Made by a program: the position numbers and the translations under genes | Assembly: GCA_023394965.1 (NCBI GenBank) | Contig: JAEWZX010000042.1 | Span: 1-64,000 of the forward strand | Direction: 5' to 3' | Source: Pseudomonadota bacterium | GTDB lineage: Bacteria; Pseudomonadota; Alphaproteobacteria; Sphingomonadales; Sphingomonadaceae | Length of the DNA stretch: 64,000 nt | Shown here: piece by piece, positions 7,421 through 15,915 of the stretch | Numbering within the stretch: the stretch's first letter is position 1 | Layout: each line of letters starts with the position of its first letter | The notes under the pieces: generated by a model | What the model was told of the DNA's origin: nothing | What the model saw: the letters and a program-made list of their open reading frames with translations, nothing else | Database searches by the model: none

Positions 7421-9225
7421 GCTTCGCTCCCGTCGGGATTGGCGACCGTGACGATCTGAAACATCCCGGCATGCATGTGGTAGAGAAGGTGACAGTGGAA
7501 GGCCCAGTCGCCCGGCTCGTCCGCCGTCAAATCGAACTGCGCGCTGCCACCCGGTTGCAGGATTACCGTGTGCTTGAGCGGTTGACGATCGGCCGGCGCG
7601 CCATTGACCAGCTCGAAGAAGTGCCCGTGCAAGTGGATCGGATGCGCCATCATCGTGTCGTTGACGAGCTTCACGCGCACGCGCTCGTTATAGGCGAAAC
7701 GGATCGGCTCGTCGGAGACGGCGGAGAACTTCTTGCCGTCGAACGACCACATGTAGCGCTCCATATTTCCGGTCAGATGAATTTCCATTCGCCGTGACGG
7801 CGTGCGGCCCTCGCGGTGCGGCGTCAGAGCGCGCAGCTTGCGATAGTCGAGCGTGCGATGCGGCACATCGGCGAGACCGACGCCGGGATCGCCCATACGG
7901 TCGACCGGGTTCATCGAGACCATGTCGAGACCGGGACCGACCTTCACATCGGGTGGCAGGAGCGAGGTATCGCGCATCTGCATGCCCGACATTCCGGCCA
8001 TGCCTGCCATCTCGGATTGGCCGGACGAACCATGGTCCATCCCCGCCATGTCGCCGCCACTTCCATGGTCCATACCCGACATGCCGGCATCGCCAGACGA
8101 GCCGTGGTCCATGCCGCTCATGCCCATGTCGGCCATGGTCAGGAGCGGCGGATCGCGCAGCGGCGGAATGGCGGCGCGCGCGCCGGGTGCGCTCGCGAGT
8201 GTGGCAATACCCATGCCCGAGCGGTCCATCGACTCAGCGACCAGCGTGTAGGCCTGTTGCGCGCCCGGCGTCACGACGACGTCATAGGTCTCGGCCACGC
8301 CGATCTGGAACTCGTCGACCTCAACCGGCTCGACGTTCTGCCCGTCCGCCTGAACGATGGTCATCGGCAGGCCGGGAATGCGAATATTGAAGAAGGTCAT
8401 GGCGCCGGCATTGATGAAGCGCAGCCGCACGCGTTCGCCCGGGCGGAAGAGGTATTCCAGATTGTCGAGCGGGCCATGGCCGTTCAGAAGATAGGTATAA
8501 GCCGCGCTCGACACGTCGAGGATGTCCGTCGGCATCATGCGCATTTTCGCCCACATCCGGCGATCCTCGCCCGAAAGCGGGTAATCGTCGGTCCAGGTGT
8601 TCTGGTTGTAGTTGAAGTAGCCTTCGCCCTTCTTGAGCTTGTCGAAAATCGTGTGGGGCGACATTTCGCTGAATTCGCTCAGCACCACGATATATTCGCG
8701 GTCGGCCTGGACCGGATCGGGTCCGGCGGGGTCGATCACGATCGCGCCGTAATGCCCGGCCTGTTCCTGGAGGCCGCTATGCGAGTGCCACCAGTAGGTG
8801 CCCGACTGACGAACCGGAAATTCGGCGGTGAAGGTCTCTCCCGGTTTGACGCCTGGGAAGCTCACGCCGGGTACGCCGTCTAGCTCGAACGGCACGAGCA
8901 ATCCGTGCCAGTGTATCGAGGTATCTTCCTCGAGCTGGTTATGGACATTGAGCCGGACGGTCGTGCCTTCCTGCAATCGCAACAGCGGACCGGGGATCGT
9001 GCCATTGACGGCGATCGCGCCGCCGCGCCTGTTGCCGGTCGCGAAGGCCGATCGGGCAACGGTGAGGTCGATATTGGGGCCGGATATCTCGTCCAGCCCC
9101 TTGCGGGCGTTACCGGCGAGGATGTCCGCGCCCCGTGCCCAGGCAGGCATCGCCCCGGCAAGGCCGAGCAGACCCATTCCTCCTGCTCCGGCTCCGAGAA
9201 ACTTGCGTCGATTGACGGCGATCAT
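7417..9225 (-). CDS. copA: Copper-resistance multicopper oxidase CopA
   Basis: 602 residues with a Tat signal (NRRKFLGAGAGG, cleaved after about residue 31). Copper ligands are visible: HWH at 105-107, WWHSHSG at 145-151, HPIHLHGHF at about 528-536 and FHCHLLYHMHAGM near 576-588, so types 1, 2 and 3 sites are complete. A Met-rich insert around residues 370-420 has repeated GMDHGS units, as in Pseudomonas CopA/PcoA. It oxidises Cu(I) in the periplasm and binds extra copper. It follows the ECF sigma gene by 62 bases and overlaps copB. Confidence 0.95.
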   Translation of the reverse strand: MIAVNRRKFLGAGAGGMGLLGLAGAMPAWARGADILAGNARKGLDEISGPNIDLTVARSAFATGNRRGGAIAVNGTIPGPLLRLQEGTTVRLNVHNQLEEDTSIHWHGLLVPFELDGVPGVSFPGVKPGETFTAEFPVRQSGTYWWHSHSGLQEQAGHYGAIVIDPAGPDPVQADREYIVVLSEFSEMSPHTIFDKLKKGEGYFNYNQNTWTDDYPLSGEDRRMWAKMRMMPTDILDVSSAAYTYLLNGHGPLDNLEYLFRPGERVRLRFINAGAMTFFNIRIPGLPMTIVQADGQNVEPVEVDEFQIGVAETYDVVVTPGAQQAYTLVAESMDRSGMGIATLASAPGARAAIPPLRDPPLLTMADMGMSGMDHGSSGDAGMSGMDHGSGGDMAGMDHGSSGQSEMAGMAGMSGMQMRDTSLLPPDVKVGPGLDMVSMNPVDRMGDPGVGLADVPHRTLDYRKLRALTPHREGRTPSRRMEIHLTGNMERYMWSFDGKKFSAVSDEPIRFAYNERVRVKLVNDTMMAHPIHLHGHFFELVNGAPADRQPLKHTVILQPGGSAQFDLTADEPGDWAFHCHLLYHMHAGMFQIVTVANPDGSEA

Positions 9226-9287
9226 AAAGGGCTCCTGACTTGGCGTTTACCGTTACTTACTACTTACGCGCGCGCCCAGCCAACCCC

Positions 9288-9848
9288 TCAAAGTTTTTCG
9301 AAGCGCTCCTTCAGCCTGTTGCGCGCGCGATATACGCGGGTTTCGATCGCCTTTTCGGTCGTTCCGAGAAGATCGGCCGCCTCGGCCTGGCTACGCCCCT
9401 CGATGGTCACGAGCACAAGCGCTTCGCGCAGCCTTACAGGCATTCGCGCGATCTCGGCCTGAACGAGATTGAGCTCTTCCCTGGAAACGGCCAACGCTTC
9501 AGGACCAGGCAAATCGTCGGCGATGGAATGGAGTTCGTCATCACCCGACAGTCCGAAAAAGCCCGCGACCTTGCGCCTGCGCAAACGGTCCCGGCAGCGG
9601 TTGAGGACGACGGTTGTCAGATAGGGTCCGATCGGCTTGTCCGGATCAAGCCGATGGCGCGTCAGCCACACCGAAGCGAGGCTGTCCTGAACAACGTCCT
9701 CGGCCTGAGAAGGAGAGGAAAGCATGCGTGTCCCGAGCGCGAGAAGCCGACCAGTTTCATGCTCGACGAGTTGGCTGAAAGCCCGCTTGTTTCCAGCCCT
9801 CGCCTGCGAAACAAGGGCCTCATCCGGATTGTCGCCCGCCCCCGACAT
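9288..9848 (-). CDS. ECF-type RNA polymerase sigma factor (CnrH-like)
   Basis: 186 residues. Region 2 is seen in RAGNKRAFSQLVEHETGRLL and MLSSPSQAEDVVQDSLASVW; region 4 in RLREALVLVTIEGRSQAEAA and TEKAIETRVYRARNRL. No extra domains, as in extracytoplasmic-function sigma factors. It is the third gene of a unit in the order anti-sigma candidate, periplasmic sensor, sigma, the same as cnrY-cnrX-cnrH, and directly precedes copA. It therefore probably transcribes the copper block and its own operon when the sensor binds metal. Start ATG 9848 lies 6 bases after the sensor stop. Confidence 0.88.
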   Translation of the reverse strand: MSGAGDNPDEALVSQARAGNKRAFSQLVEHETGRLLALGTRMLSSPSQAEDVVQDSLASVWLTRHRLDPDKPIGPYLTTVVLNRCRDRLRRRKVAGFFGLSGDDELHSIADDLPGPEALAVSREELNLVQAEIARMPVRLREALVLVTIEGRSQAEAADLLGTTEKAIETRVYRARNRLKERFEKL

Positions 9849-9854
9849 GGCGCT

Positions 9855-10289
9855 TCAGTCGCGAGGGTCGCGGGTCAAGGCGTCGGAGACCTTGCGGTCG
9901 AACTGGCGTTGCTGCTCGGGTTCGAGAATTTCGCGCATGTCGAAGACATGGCGCACCGTTGCTTTCTGCAGATCGCCCATGCGTGCATGCACCTCGTCGA
10001 TCGCGGCCGAGACCTCGGGACCGTACTCATGCTCGGTTTCCATCGCCTGGGCGAGCCGGGCATTGGCTGCACGCGCCGATCCTTCGAGCCGTGCCCTTTC
10101 GACAGCGAAACGAGCCTCGAGCGCATCGAGACGCTGCTCCTGGTCGGCCGTCAGGGTGAGTTCGTCGTGCACGAAATCGTGGAGGCCGGAGCCAGCCTCG
10201 TGATTGGCCCAGCGGTCCGCGGCAATCGCGCCGAGGCATCCTGCAAGTGCTGCGAGAAGCACCGCGAGAACGATATGCGTCGTCTTCAA
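9855..10289 (-). CDS. Periplasmic metal sensor (CnrX/Metal_resist family)
   Basis: 144 residues, N-terminal membrane anchor (THIVLAVLLAALAGCLGAIA; the LAGC could also act as a lipobox), then a helical periplasmic domain. The metal ligands of CnrX appear conserved in spacing: HxxxH in LHDFVHDEL, Glu in the following helix, and HxxxM in VRHVFDMREIL. In Cupriavidus CnrX this set binds Ni/Co/Cu and releases the sigma factor through CnrY. The start is a TTG at 10289 with GGAG upstream; the upstream gene ends 3 bases earlier. The copper context here suggests Cu sensing (inference). Confidence 0.82.
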   Translation of the reverse strand: MKTTHIVLAVLLAALAGCLGAIAADRWANHEAGSGLHDFVHDELTLTADQEQRLDALEARFAVERARLEGSARAANARLAQAMETEHEYGPEVSAAIDEVHARMGDLQKATVRHVFDMREILEPEQQRQFDRKVSDALTRDPRD

Positions 10290-10292
10290 ACC

Positions 10293-10589
10293 CTATTGCT
10301 CCACATGGAGGAGCGCCGATGGGGACAGCTGTTCGCCGAGGATAAGACTCTCGCCAAATGACGCGGAAGACGTGCCATAGCCGCCGGGCCAACCGCTCGT
10401 TCCGGCGCCAGCTCCAAGCCCGACGACGAACAGACCGACGAACAGAGCCGTCCGGCGGCGTCGGTCGGCGATTTCGCCAAGCTGTCCGGCGCGCTGCCAA
10501 ACGCCATCCATGAAGTCGGCGGGGACCTCGCTGGTGCCGGTGGCGGAAAGGGTTCCGAGCACCGCATCAAGAGAGTGATTGTCACGCAT
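10293..10589 (-). CDS. Small single-pass protein, anti-sigma factor candidate (CnrY-like position)
   Basis: 98 residues: a cytoplasmic N-terminal part (MRDNHSLDAVLGTLSATG, VPADFMDGVWQRAGQLG), one transmembrane helix (RTALFVGLFVVGLGAGAG) and a short periplasmic tail. Sequence similarity to CnrY is not obvious, but length, topology and first position before the sensor and sigma genes fit an anti-sigma factor. ATG 10589 has AGGAG in front. The long divergent gap to the methyltransferase gene contains the likely self-activated promoter. Confidence 0.65.
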   Translation of the reverse strand: MRDNHSLDAVLGTLSATGTSEVPADFMDGVWQRAGQLGEIADRRRRTALFVGLFVVGLGAGAGTSGWPGGYGTSSASFGESLILGEQLSPSALLHVEQ

Positions 10590-10722
10590 CCGAAAAACTC
10601 CTGTGGGTTGCACGTGTCCTATACGCGCTCGCCTGCACAATCCCTTAAACTTCTTTTTTTGAGGGAATGTCCACCACCATACGTAATCGAGACGGGTCTG
10701 TCAGAATCGGGTCGAACCCGGG
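10590..10722. promoter_or_regulatory. Divergent promoter region between the ECF unit and the methyltransferase gene
   Basis: 133 bases between two oppositely transcribed genes. It contains an imperfect inverted repeat, AATCCCTTAA (10638-10647) and TTGAGGGAAT (10659-10668), separated by an 11-base pyrimidine-rich spacer. This may be an operator. ECF promoter elements are expected here but I could not assign them with confidence. Confidence 0.4.
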
Positions 10723-11427
10723 ATGAATGGAAACCAACTCGTGAGCAATATCACCGCACCTGAAGATCACGGCGAATTTACGCCTCTTCTTGGCAAGAGC
10801 TTTCTGACGCCGCTTTACGACCGGGCGATCGGTCTGTTCACCCGCGAACATCTCTGGCGCCAAAGGATTGTCGAAGAGCTGCACCTTGTCCCCGGCGACC
10901 GGGTGATCGATGTTGGCAGCGGAACCGGCACTCTTCTCAAGGCCTTGATGACGGATTGTCCGGAAGCGGGTCTGATCGGTGTCGAACCCGACCCGGATGC
11001 GCTCGCGCTTGCGCGGCGCAAGTTTGGCGCGGGAGCCGATCTCGTGAAATGGCACAATGGCTTTCTCGAAAGCCTCGAGCTACCCGCAGGGTGGCAGCCG
11101 AACAAGATCGTCAGCAGCCTCGTCCTGCACCAGGTCCCCTTGCGCAAGAAGCAGACAATCCTGGAAACCATCGAAAGCTTGCTCGTGCCAGGCGGAACCG
11201 TGTTGATCTCCGATTATATGAAGCAGGATAGCCCACTCATGCGGAGCCTCTTCCGGGCGACCGTCCAGTCTCTTGACGGCATAAGCGACACGCAGCCCAG
11301 CGCCGACGGCGAAGTCGAAAAACTGTTCGCCGAAATCTTCACCGAGCCATGCCTGCTCCAACGGTTCCCGACGGCAACCGGGACGATCTCGCTATGGCGC
11401 GGATACAAGAAAGGAATTGCACAATGA
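10723..11427 (+). CDS. Class I SAM-dependent methyltransferase
   Basis: 234 residues. Motif I is RVIDVGSGTGTLLKAL (about residues 59-74), followed by the acidic loop LIGVEPDPDALALARRKFG and a GGTVLISDYMK motif typical of UbiE/COQ5-like small-molecule methyltransferases. Substrate unknown. ATG 10723 has no clear ribosome site; a GTG at 10741 behind GGAAAC is an alternative. The stop overlaps the DUF411 start (ATGA), so the two form an operon divergent from the ECF-copper block. A role in metal or metalloid modification is possible but unsupported. Confidence 0.8.
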   Translation: MNGNQLVSNITAPEDHGEFTPLLGKSFLTPLYDRAIGLFTREHLWRQRIVEELHLVPGDRVIDVGSGTGTLLKALMTDCPEAGLIGVEPDPDALALARRKFGAGADLVKWHNGFLESLELPAGWQPNKIVSSLVLHQVPLRKKQTILETIESLLVPGGTVLISDYMKQDSPLMRSLFRATVQSLDGISDTQPSADGEVEKLFAEIFTEPCLLQRFPTATGTISLWRGYKKGIAQ

Positions 11428-11888
11428 ATTTGAAAAAGCCTTCGCTGCTCCGGCGATCGATTAGCGGCGCGGCCTTGCTCGTGCTGGCAGCCTGTTCGAA
11501 CGTGGCTCAGGCAGCGACCTATACGATGTTCCGGGATCCAGGATGTGGGTGCTGTCTCAACTGGGCAGGCCATGTCGAAGACGGGATGAACACGAAGGTG
11601 GCATCGGTCGACAGCAACGACATGGCGGCGATCAAGACCGCGCGGGGCGTACCCCATGAGTTATGGTCATGCCATACGATGGAGGTCGATGGATACATCA
11701 TCGAAGGTCACGTGCCTGCAGAAGCCGTCGCCAAGCTTTTGCGCGAACGGCCCGCCGGCGTTGCCGGCCTCGCGGTTCCGGGAATGCCTCTGGGATCGCC
11801 CGGCATGGAGGCCGGAAACCGGATCCAGCCTTACGACGTCATCGCCTTTGGCCCAACCGGACAGAGCGTCTTCGCGTCCTTTCCGTAA
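11424..11888 (+). CDS. DUF411 metal-binding periplasmic protein
   Basis: 154 residues. Signal peptide with a possible lipobox (LLVLAACSNVAQA). The mature part has MFRDPGCGCCLNWAGHVEDG, whose CxCC cluster is the hallmark of DUF411, then ELWSCHTMEVDGYIIEGHVP and RPAGVAGLAVPGMPLGSPGM. DUF411 proteins accompany copper-resistance genes and are proposed copper-binding or copper-delivery proteins. Translationally coupled to the methyltransferase. A strong hairpin at 11983-12017 probably ends the operon. Confidence 0.88.
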   Translation: MNLKKPSLLRRSISGAALLVLAACSNVAQAATYTMFRDPGCGCCLNWAGHVEDGMNTKVASVDSNDMAAIKTARGVPHELWSCHTMEVDGYIIEGHVPAEAVAKLLRERPAGVAGLAVPGMPLGSPGMEAGNRIQPYDVIAFGPTGQSVFASFP

Positions 11889-11982
11889 GGGGGTGAAGCC
11901 ACTCCATGCGTCGGCATGAAAGGTTGCAGGCGATGAGGACTAATTGCGGGAAGCGACACAGAAGCCTGTCGAACTTCTCGCC

Positions 11983-12017
11983 GGGTCCGGGCTGGCTGCC
12001 CCCACAGTCCCGGACCC
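11983..12017 (+). terminator. Hairpin after the DUF411 gene
   Basis: GGGTCCGGG (11983-11991) pairs perfectly with CCCGGACCC (12009-12017); inner CTG/CAG extends the stem. Only a weak T-rich tail follows (TTCCAATTTG), so it may be a partly Rho-dependent terminator. It lies 95 bases beyond the DUF411 stop. Confidence 0.55.
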
Positions 12018-12174
12018 TTCCAATTTGTATGATTGCAGCACGCACGAAATAGGAGAAATGCGATAGTCAAAAGCTCGGTCAGAAATGCTGGATCTTTTTA
12101 AGGGGTGAACCTCTGCCCAACGTACTGCTTGTCGTGATGCTTCTCGGACGGGATGACATAGACAGGGGAAAGAC

Positions 12175-13527
12175 TTGCAGACAGATGGCGACGATCAACA
12201 TAGCGAGAATGCGGGCTCGATAACGTTGCTGGGCGGTGTCGCGATGGGGACCGGCGTCATGATTGGCGCAGGTATCTTCGCACTGACCGGCCAGATTGCC
12301 GAACTGGCTGGACCGTTATTTCCGCTTTCTTTCATAGTCGGCGCGCTGGTTACCTCGCTTGCCGCCTACAGCTACATCAAGATGTCGAACCGCTGGCCCT
12401 CCTCTGGCGGCATCGCGATGATCCTTCAGAAGGCTTACGGACCGGGCGTCGTTGCAGCATCGGCATCGCTCCTGATGGCGCTGTCGATGGTCATCAACGA
12501 AAGCCTGGTCGCTCGGACCTTCGCGACCTATGCCTTGCGGCCCTTTGGGCTCGAAAGCAGCGGCATTCTGGTCTCCGTCGCGGCACTGGCCCTCATCGTT
12601 TTCGCCTATTTCGTGAATGCTGCCGGCAACAAATCGGTCAGCGGGTTTTCGCTCATTATGTCGGCAATCAAGATCGGCGGCATCGCCCTGTTCGCAATTG
12701 CGGCGATCTGGGCCACCGGATTTTCAGGCGGTGCCTTCGCAGAGCCGGTCGCGCTTTCGGGCCTCGACGCGTTGCTCGCTTCGGTCGCTTTCTCGATCCT
12801 CGCTTTCAAGGGTTTCACCACCATCACCAACAGCGGCGGCGAAATCATCGATCCGCATCGGAATGTCGGCAGAACCATTATCATTTCGATCGCAGTATGC
12901 GTGGTCGTCTACCTTCTCGTCGCGGTGGCGGTCGGCGCCAGCCTCAGCACTTCAGAAATAGCCGAGGCGCGCGATTACTCTCTTGCGGCAGCTGCGCGCC
13001 CCGCGCTCGGAGAGCTTGGCTTCTATTTCACAGTCGCAATCGCGATCGCAGCCACGACCTCGGGTGTCATCGCCAGTGTTTTCGCCGTTTCGCGAATGCT
13101 GACGATGCTGACCGAGATGAAGATGATCCCGCATAGCCATTTCGGCATGAGCGGACCGATCCGCAGTCACATGCTGGTCTATACCGTAGTGATTGCCGGC
13201 ACGCTCGCGGTCCTGTTCGATCTGTCGCGGATCGCTTCGCTCGGAGCATTTTTCTATCTCGTAATGGACATGCTTGTGCATTGGGGCGTGCTGCGCGGTT
13301 TGCGGGAAGAGATCGGTGCGCGTGCCTGGGTGCTATGGTCGGCACTCGTGGCGGACAGCGTAGTCCTGACAGCTTTTGCCTTCGCCAAGCTCAAAACCGA
13401 CCCTGCGGTCGTCGCCTATGCGGTCGCAGGCATTGCCGCCGTTTTCATCGCCGAATGGTTCTATTTGTCCAGGCGTTCGCAAGCGATGGACTCCGCTTCA
13501 GAAAGACCGGCGGAAGAGAGGCGGTGA
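12175..13527 (+). CDS. APC-superfamily amino-acid/polyamine permease
   Basis: 450 residues with about 12 predicted helices. The first helix carries LLGGVAMGTGVMIGAGIFAL, the conserved GxG(I)GxGIF substrate-binding signature of APC transporters, and helix 6 reads ILAFKGFTTITNSGGEIIDP, as in this family. The start is a TTG at 12175 behind AGGGGA. It stands alone with a 286-base gap upstream. Substrate unknown; amino-acid permeases of this type occur in metal islands, where uptake of a thiol amino acid or antiport has been suggested, but nothing here shows it. Confidence 0.85.
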   Translation: MQTDGDDQHSENAGSITLLGGVAMGTGVMIGAGIFALTGQIAELAGPLFPLSFIVGALVTSLAAYSYIKMSNRWPSSGGIAMILQKAYGPGVVAASASLLMALSMVINESLVARTFATYALRPFGLESSGILVSVAALALIVFAYFVNAAGNKSVSGFSLIMSAIKIGGIALFAIAAIWATGFSGGAFAEPVALSGLDALLASVAFSILAFKGFTTITNSGGEIIDPHRNVGRTIIISIAVCVVVYLLVAVAVGASLSTSEIAEARDYSLAAAARPALGELGFYFTVAIAIAATTSGVIASVFAVSRMLTMLTEMKMIPHSHFGMSGPIRSHMLVYTVVIAGTLAVLFDLSRIASLGAFFYLVMDMLVHWGVLRGLREEIGARAWVLWSALVADSVVLTAFAFAKLKTDPAVVAYAVAGIAAVFIAEWFYLSRRSQAMDSASERPAEERR

Positions 13528-13627
13528 CCCCGTTAGTAGAACACGAGCGCAAAGGCAGCGACCAAAAGCCGACGAGGATCGAGGCGCCAAGTTCGCGGAT
13601 CAAAAGAAATTCAAGACGGAGCATATC

Positions 13628-14389
13628 GTGACGACTAAAACTGCCACCGTTTACCGAATGGTCATGCCGGACCACGTTTGTCCGTATGGATTGAAAACGG
13701 TCGATTTGCTCAAACGCGAAGGTTTCGAGGTGGACGACCACCATTTGAAAACGCGCGAGGAGACCGATGCGTTCAAAGAGCAGCATGGGGTAGAAACCAC
13801 CCCCCAAACCTTCATCGGCGGGAAGCGCATCGGAGGTTACGACGATGTCCGTGAGCATGTCGGCAAGAAAAGAACGCAAGCCGGTGATGACGAGACCAGC
13901 TACCAGCCCGTCATTGCCATTTTCGGCGTCGCTTTCCTCCTGGGTCTGGCAATTAGCTGGTACGTTTTCGACACGATTTTCACGGTGGAAGCGGTCGAAT
14001 GGTTTGTCAGCCTATCGATGGCCTTGCTCGCGATCCAGAAGTTGCAGGACGTGCGCAGCTTCTCGACCATGTTCCTCAACTACGATCTGCTGGCGCGACG
14101 CTGGGTACGATATGGATTTCTATATCCGTTCGGTGAGGGTTTGGCTGGAATATTAATGGTCGCGCACGCGCTTCCGATCGTCTCGGTTCCGGTATCGCTG
14201 TTCATAGGGACGGTCGGCGCGGTCAGCGTGTTCAAGGCGGTCTACATCGACAAGCGCGAGTTGAAATGCGCTTGCGTCGGCGGAAGCAGCAACGTGCCGC
14301 TCGGCTTCGTATCGTTGACCGAGAACCTGTTCATGATCGGTATGGGTCTTTGGATGGGTGCCAAGGCCCTGGGTTGGGTCTCGCTATGA
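13628..14389 (+). CDS. Glutaredoxin-MauE/DoxX-like membrane fusion protein
   Basis: 253 residues from GTG 13628 behind GGAG. The N-terminal 75 residues form a glutaredoxin domain with the redox motif CPYG (DHVCPYGLKTVDLLKREGF) and the TxP loop in VETTPQTFIGGKRIGGYDD. From residue about 95 come four helices of MauE/methylamine-utilisation type (VAFLLGLAISWYVFDTIF, FLYPFGEGLAGILMVAHALP), and a CACVG motif (ELKCACVGGSSNVPLG) between the last helices. It may move reducing equivalents across the membrane to periplasmic thiols. Overlaps the channel gene by 4 bases. Confidence 0.83.
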   Translation: MTTKTATVYRMVMPDHVCPYGLKTVDLLKREGFEVDDHHLKTREETDAFKEQHGVETTPQTFIGGKRIGGYDDVREHVGKKRTQAGDDETSYQPVIAIFGVAFLLGLAISWYVFDTIFTVEAVEWFVSLSMALLAIQKLQDVRSFSTMFLNYDLLARRWVRYGFLYPFGEGLAGILMVAHALPIVSVPVSLFIGTVGAVSVFKAVYIDKRELKCACVGGSSNVPLGFVSLTENLFMIGMGLWMGAKALGWVSL

Positions 14390-14802
14390 TTTGGGCACTG
14401 CTTCTCGGTTTCGCGCTGTTCGCGATCTCTCTCTACTTCCACATGTTGATGCTGCGCGGGGCGAAAGCCGTTTCTCCGCCAGGCAAGGACCCACGCCATT
14501 TCCGGCTGCTTGCAGGCTCCAGCCTCGTTCTTCTCAGCCATCTGGTCATCGCCGGCATATTCGCGGGCGGAATGTATCTCGCTTCCGTCTGGGGCCTTGG
14601 CGGGCTCGAGAAGGACGTCATCAACAGCTGGATGGATTATTACTACTTCGCGCTGATCACGATCTCGACGGTCGGTCTCGGCGATATTCTGCCCGCCGGG
14701 CACATGCGCGCCATTTCCGGCATCGCCGCCCTTACCGGGTTCCTGATGATCAGTTGCACCGCCCAATATGTCTATCAAACCATGAGCGAAAAGGAGAATT
14801 GA
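14386..14802 (+). CDS. Two-helix potassium-channel-like protein
   Basis: 138 residues. Two flanking helix regions surround a pore motif ALITISTVGLGDILP, where TVGLGD matches the K+ selectivity filter (TVGYGD-type). A further N-terminal hydrophobic helix (MIWALLLGFALFAISLYF) precedes. No cytoplasmic RCK domain. Start ATG overlaps the stop of the glutaredoxin-fusion gene. Ion specificity is presumed from the filter; its purpose beside redox and metal genes is unknown. Confidence 0.78.
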   Translation: MIWALLLGFALFAISLYFHMLMLRGAKAVSPPGKDPRHFRLLAGSSLVLLSHLVIAGIFAGGMYLASVWGLGGLEKDVINSWMDYYYFALITISTVGLGDILPAGHMRAISGIAALTGFLMISCTAQYVYQTMSEKEN

Positions 14803-14803
14803 T

Positions 14804-15337
14804 ATGGCTGAAGCTAGGCACGATGCACACGAAAAAGGTGGAGGGGGCGGCAACTACTGGCGGTTCATGGCAATGGTATCGACCTCGACCGTGATCATGT
14901 TCTTCCTGATGTATGCCAACAGCTTCGACATGGACGACGTTTTCTGGAGCGAGACGCGCTTCTGGATGATGTTCGTCATGGGCGCGATGATGATGGTGGT
15001 CATGCTTCTCTTCATGTGGGGCATGTACAAGGACCGGACCAAGAACTTCATCATCTTGGGTGTCGGAGCCGTCGTCTTCGCGCTCGCGCTATGGCTCGTA
15101 CGCAGCCAGACCACGGTGGACGATACCGAATACATGGCCGCGATGATCCCGCACCACTCGATCGCGATCATGACTAGCGAGAGGGCGAGCCTGAAGGATC
15201 CGCGGGTTCGCGAACTCGCGCAGGCCATCATCGTCGCGCAGCGGCGCGAGATCGCCGAGATGAAATATCTCATCCAGGACATCGAGGAAAACGGTCCGCG
15301 CACCGAAGAACGCCTGCCCGAGGAGATGCAGCAATGA
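14804..15337 (+). CDS. DUF305 membrane-anchored protein
   Basis: 177 residues. Three helices (WRFMAMVSTSTVIMFFLMY; FWMMFVMGAMMMVVMLLFM; FIILGVGAVVFALALWLV) are followed by a DUF305 helical domain with EYMAAMIPHHSIAIMTSERA, carrying the signature MIPHHxxA(I)xM and the AQAIIVAQRREIAEMKYLI helix. DUF305 proteins of ferritin-like fold bind metals and are common in copper loci. Very Met-rich helices. One base separates it from the channel stop; its own stop overlaps the next gene. Confidence 0.88.
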   Translation: MAEARHDAHEKGGGGGNYWRFMAMVSTSTVIMFFLMYANSFDMDDVFWSETRFWMMFVMGAMMMVVMLLFMWGMYKDRTKNFIILGVGAVVFALALWLVRSQTTVDDTEYMAAMIPHHSIAIMTSERASLKDPRVRELAQAIIVAQRREIAEMKYLIQDIEENGPRTEERLPEEMQQ

Positions 15338-15822
15338 ACAAGATCGCAATCCTGACGCTTGCAGCCCTCCCTCTGGCGGCCTGCAACACCAATACCGCGG
15401 TCGGCAATGATCGCGAAGCACAGCTCGATCCCCCGGCAACTGCGGCGCCGATAGAGAGTGCTGCGAGCGCTCTTGCCAACCTCAGCCCGGGCCTCATGCT
15501 GCCCGAGACCATGAGCGACGCGGACCTCGCCACGCTGGGAGCCGAGAACACGTGTCAGTTTCGCCTGACTGAGGTCGCGTTTCCGTCGTTCGTCTACGAC
15601 AACAGCGGTGGCGGCGCGATCAAGATCAACGGCAAGCTGATCCCTGTCACAGCAAGCGCCTCGGGTGAGTATGCGAATGGTGAGCTTCGTATCCGCACGC
15701 GCCTTCTCGATGACGAAGGAGACGCGGGCCTGCAGATGCAGGAACTCATCGTCGCCGGACCTCGGATGAAGGACGAGTTCGGGTTCTGGGGGTACACGAC
15801 CTGCGGCAACAGCGAGGCGTGA
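15334..15822 (+). CDS. Lipoprotein of unknown function
   Basis: 162 residues. A lipoprotein signal ends LAALPLAACNTN (Cys near 17). The mature part contains a pair of Cys (ENTCQFRLTEVAFPSF and WGYTTCGNSEA) and a beta-rich middle (GGGAIKINGKLIPVTASASG). I do not recognise a characterised family; similar proteins seem restricted to sphingomonads. Overlaps the DUF305 stop (ATGA), so it is the last gene of the glutaredoxin-channel-DUF305 operon. A hairpin follows the stop. Confidence 0.7.
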   Translation: MNKIAILTLAALPLAACNTNTAVGNDREAQLDPPATAAPIESAASALANLSPGLMLPETMSDADLATLGAENTCQFRLTEVAFPSFVYDNSGGGAIKINGKLIPVTASASGEYANGELRIRTRLLDDEGDAGLQMQELIVAGPRMKDEFGFWGYTTCGNSEA

Positions 15823-15830
15823 ACACGAGC

Positions 15831-15862
15831 GAGCGGGCGCCAGCGTGCGTCGGTGCCCGCTC
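15831..15862 (+). terminator. Hairpin after the lipoprotein gene
   Basis: GAGCGGGC (15831-15838) pairs with GCCCGCTC (15855-15862), extended by a few inner pairs. No T run follows, so termination is only likely, not certain. Confidence 0.45.
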
Positions 15863-15915
15863 CATGATCATGTTCGGCCCGGCACGCGCGGCCGAATTTA
15901 TAATGAGGTGCTACA

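Noticed and set aside
7980..8130. DNA tandem repeat or CRISPR-like array
   Set aside because: The repeated segments encode the GMDHGS units of CopA; there are no regular spacers.
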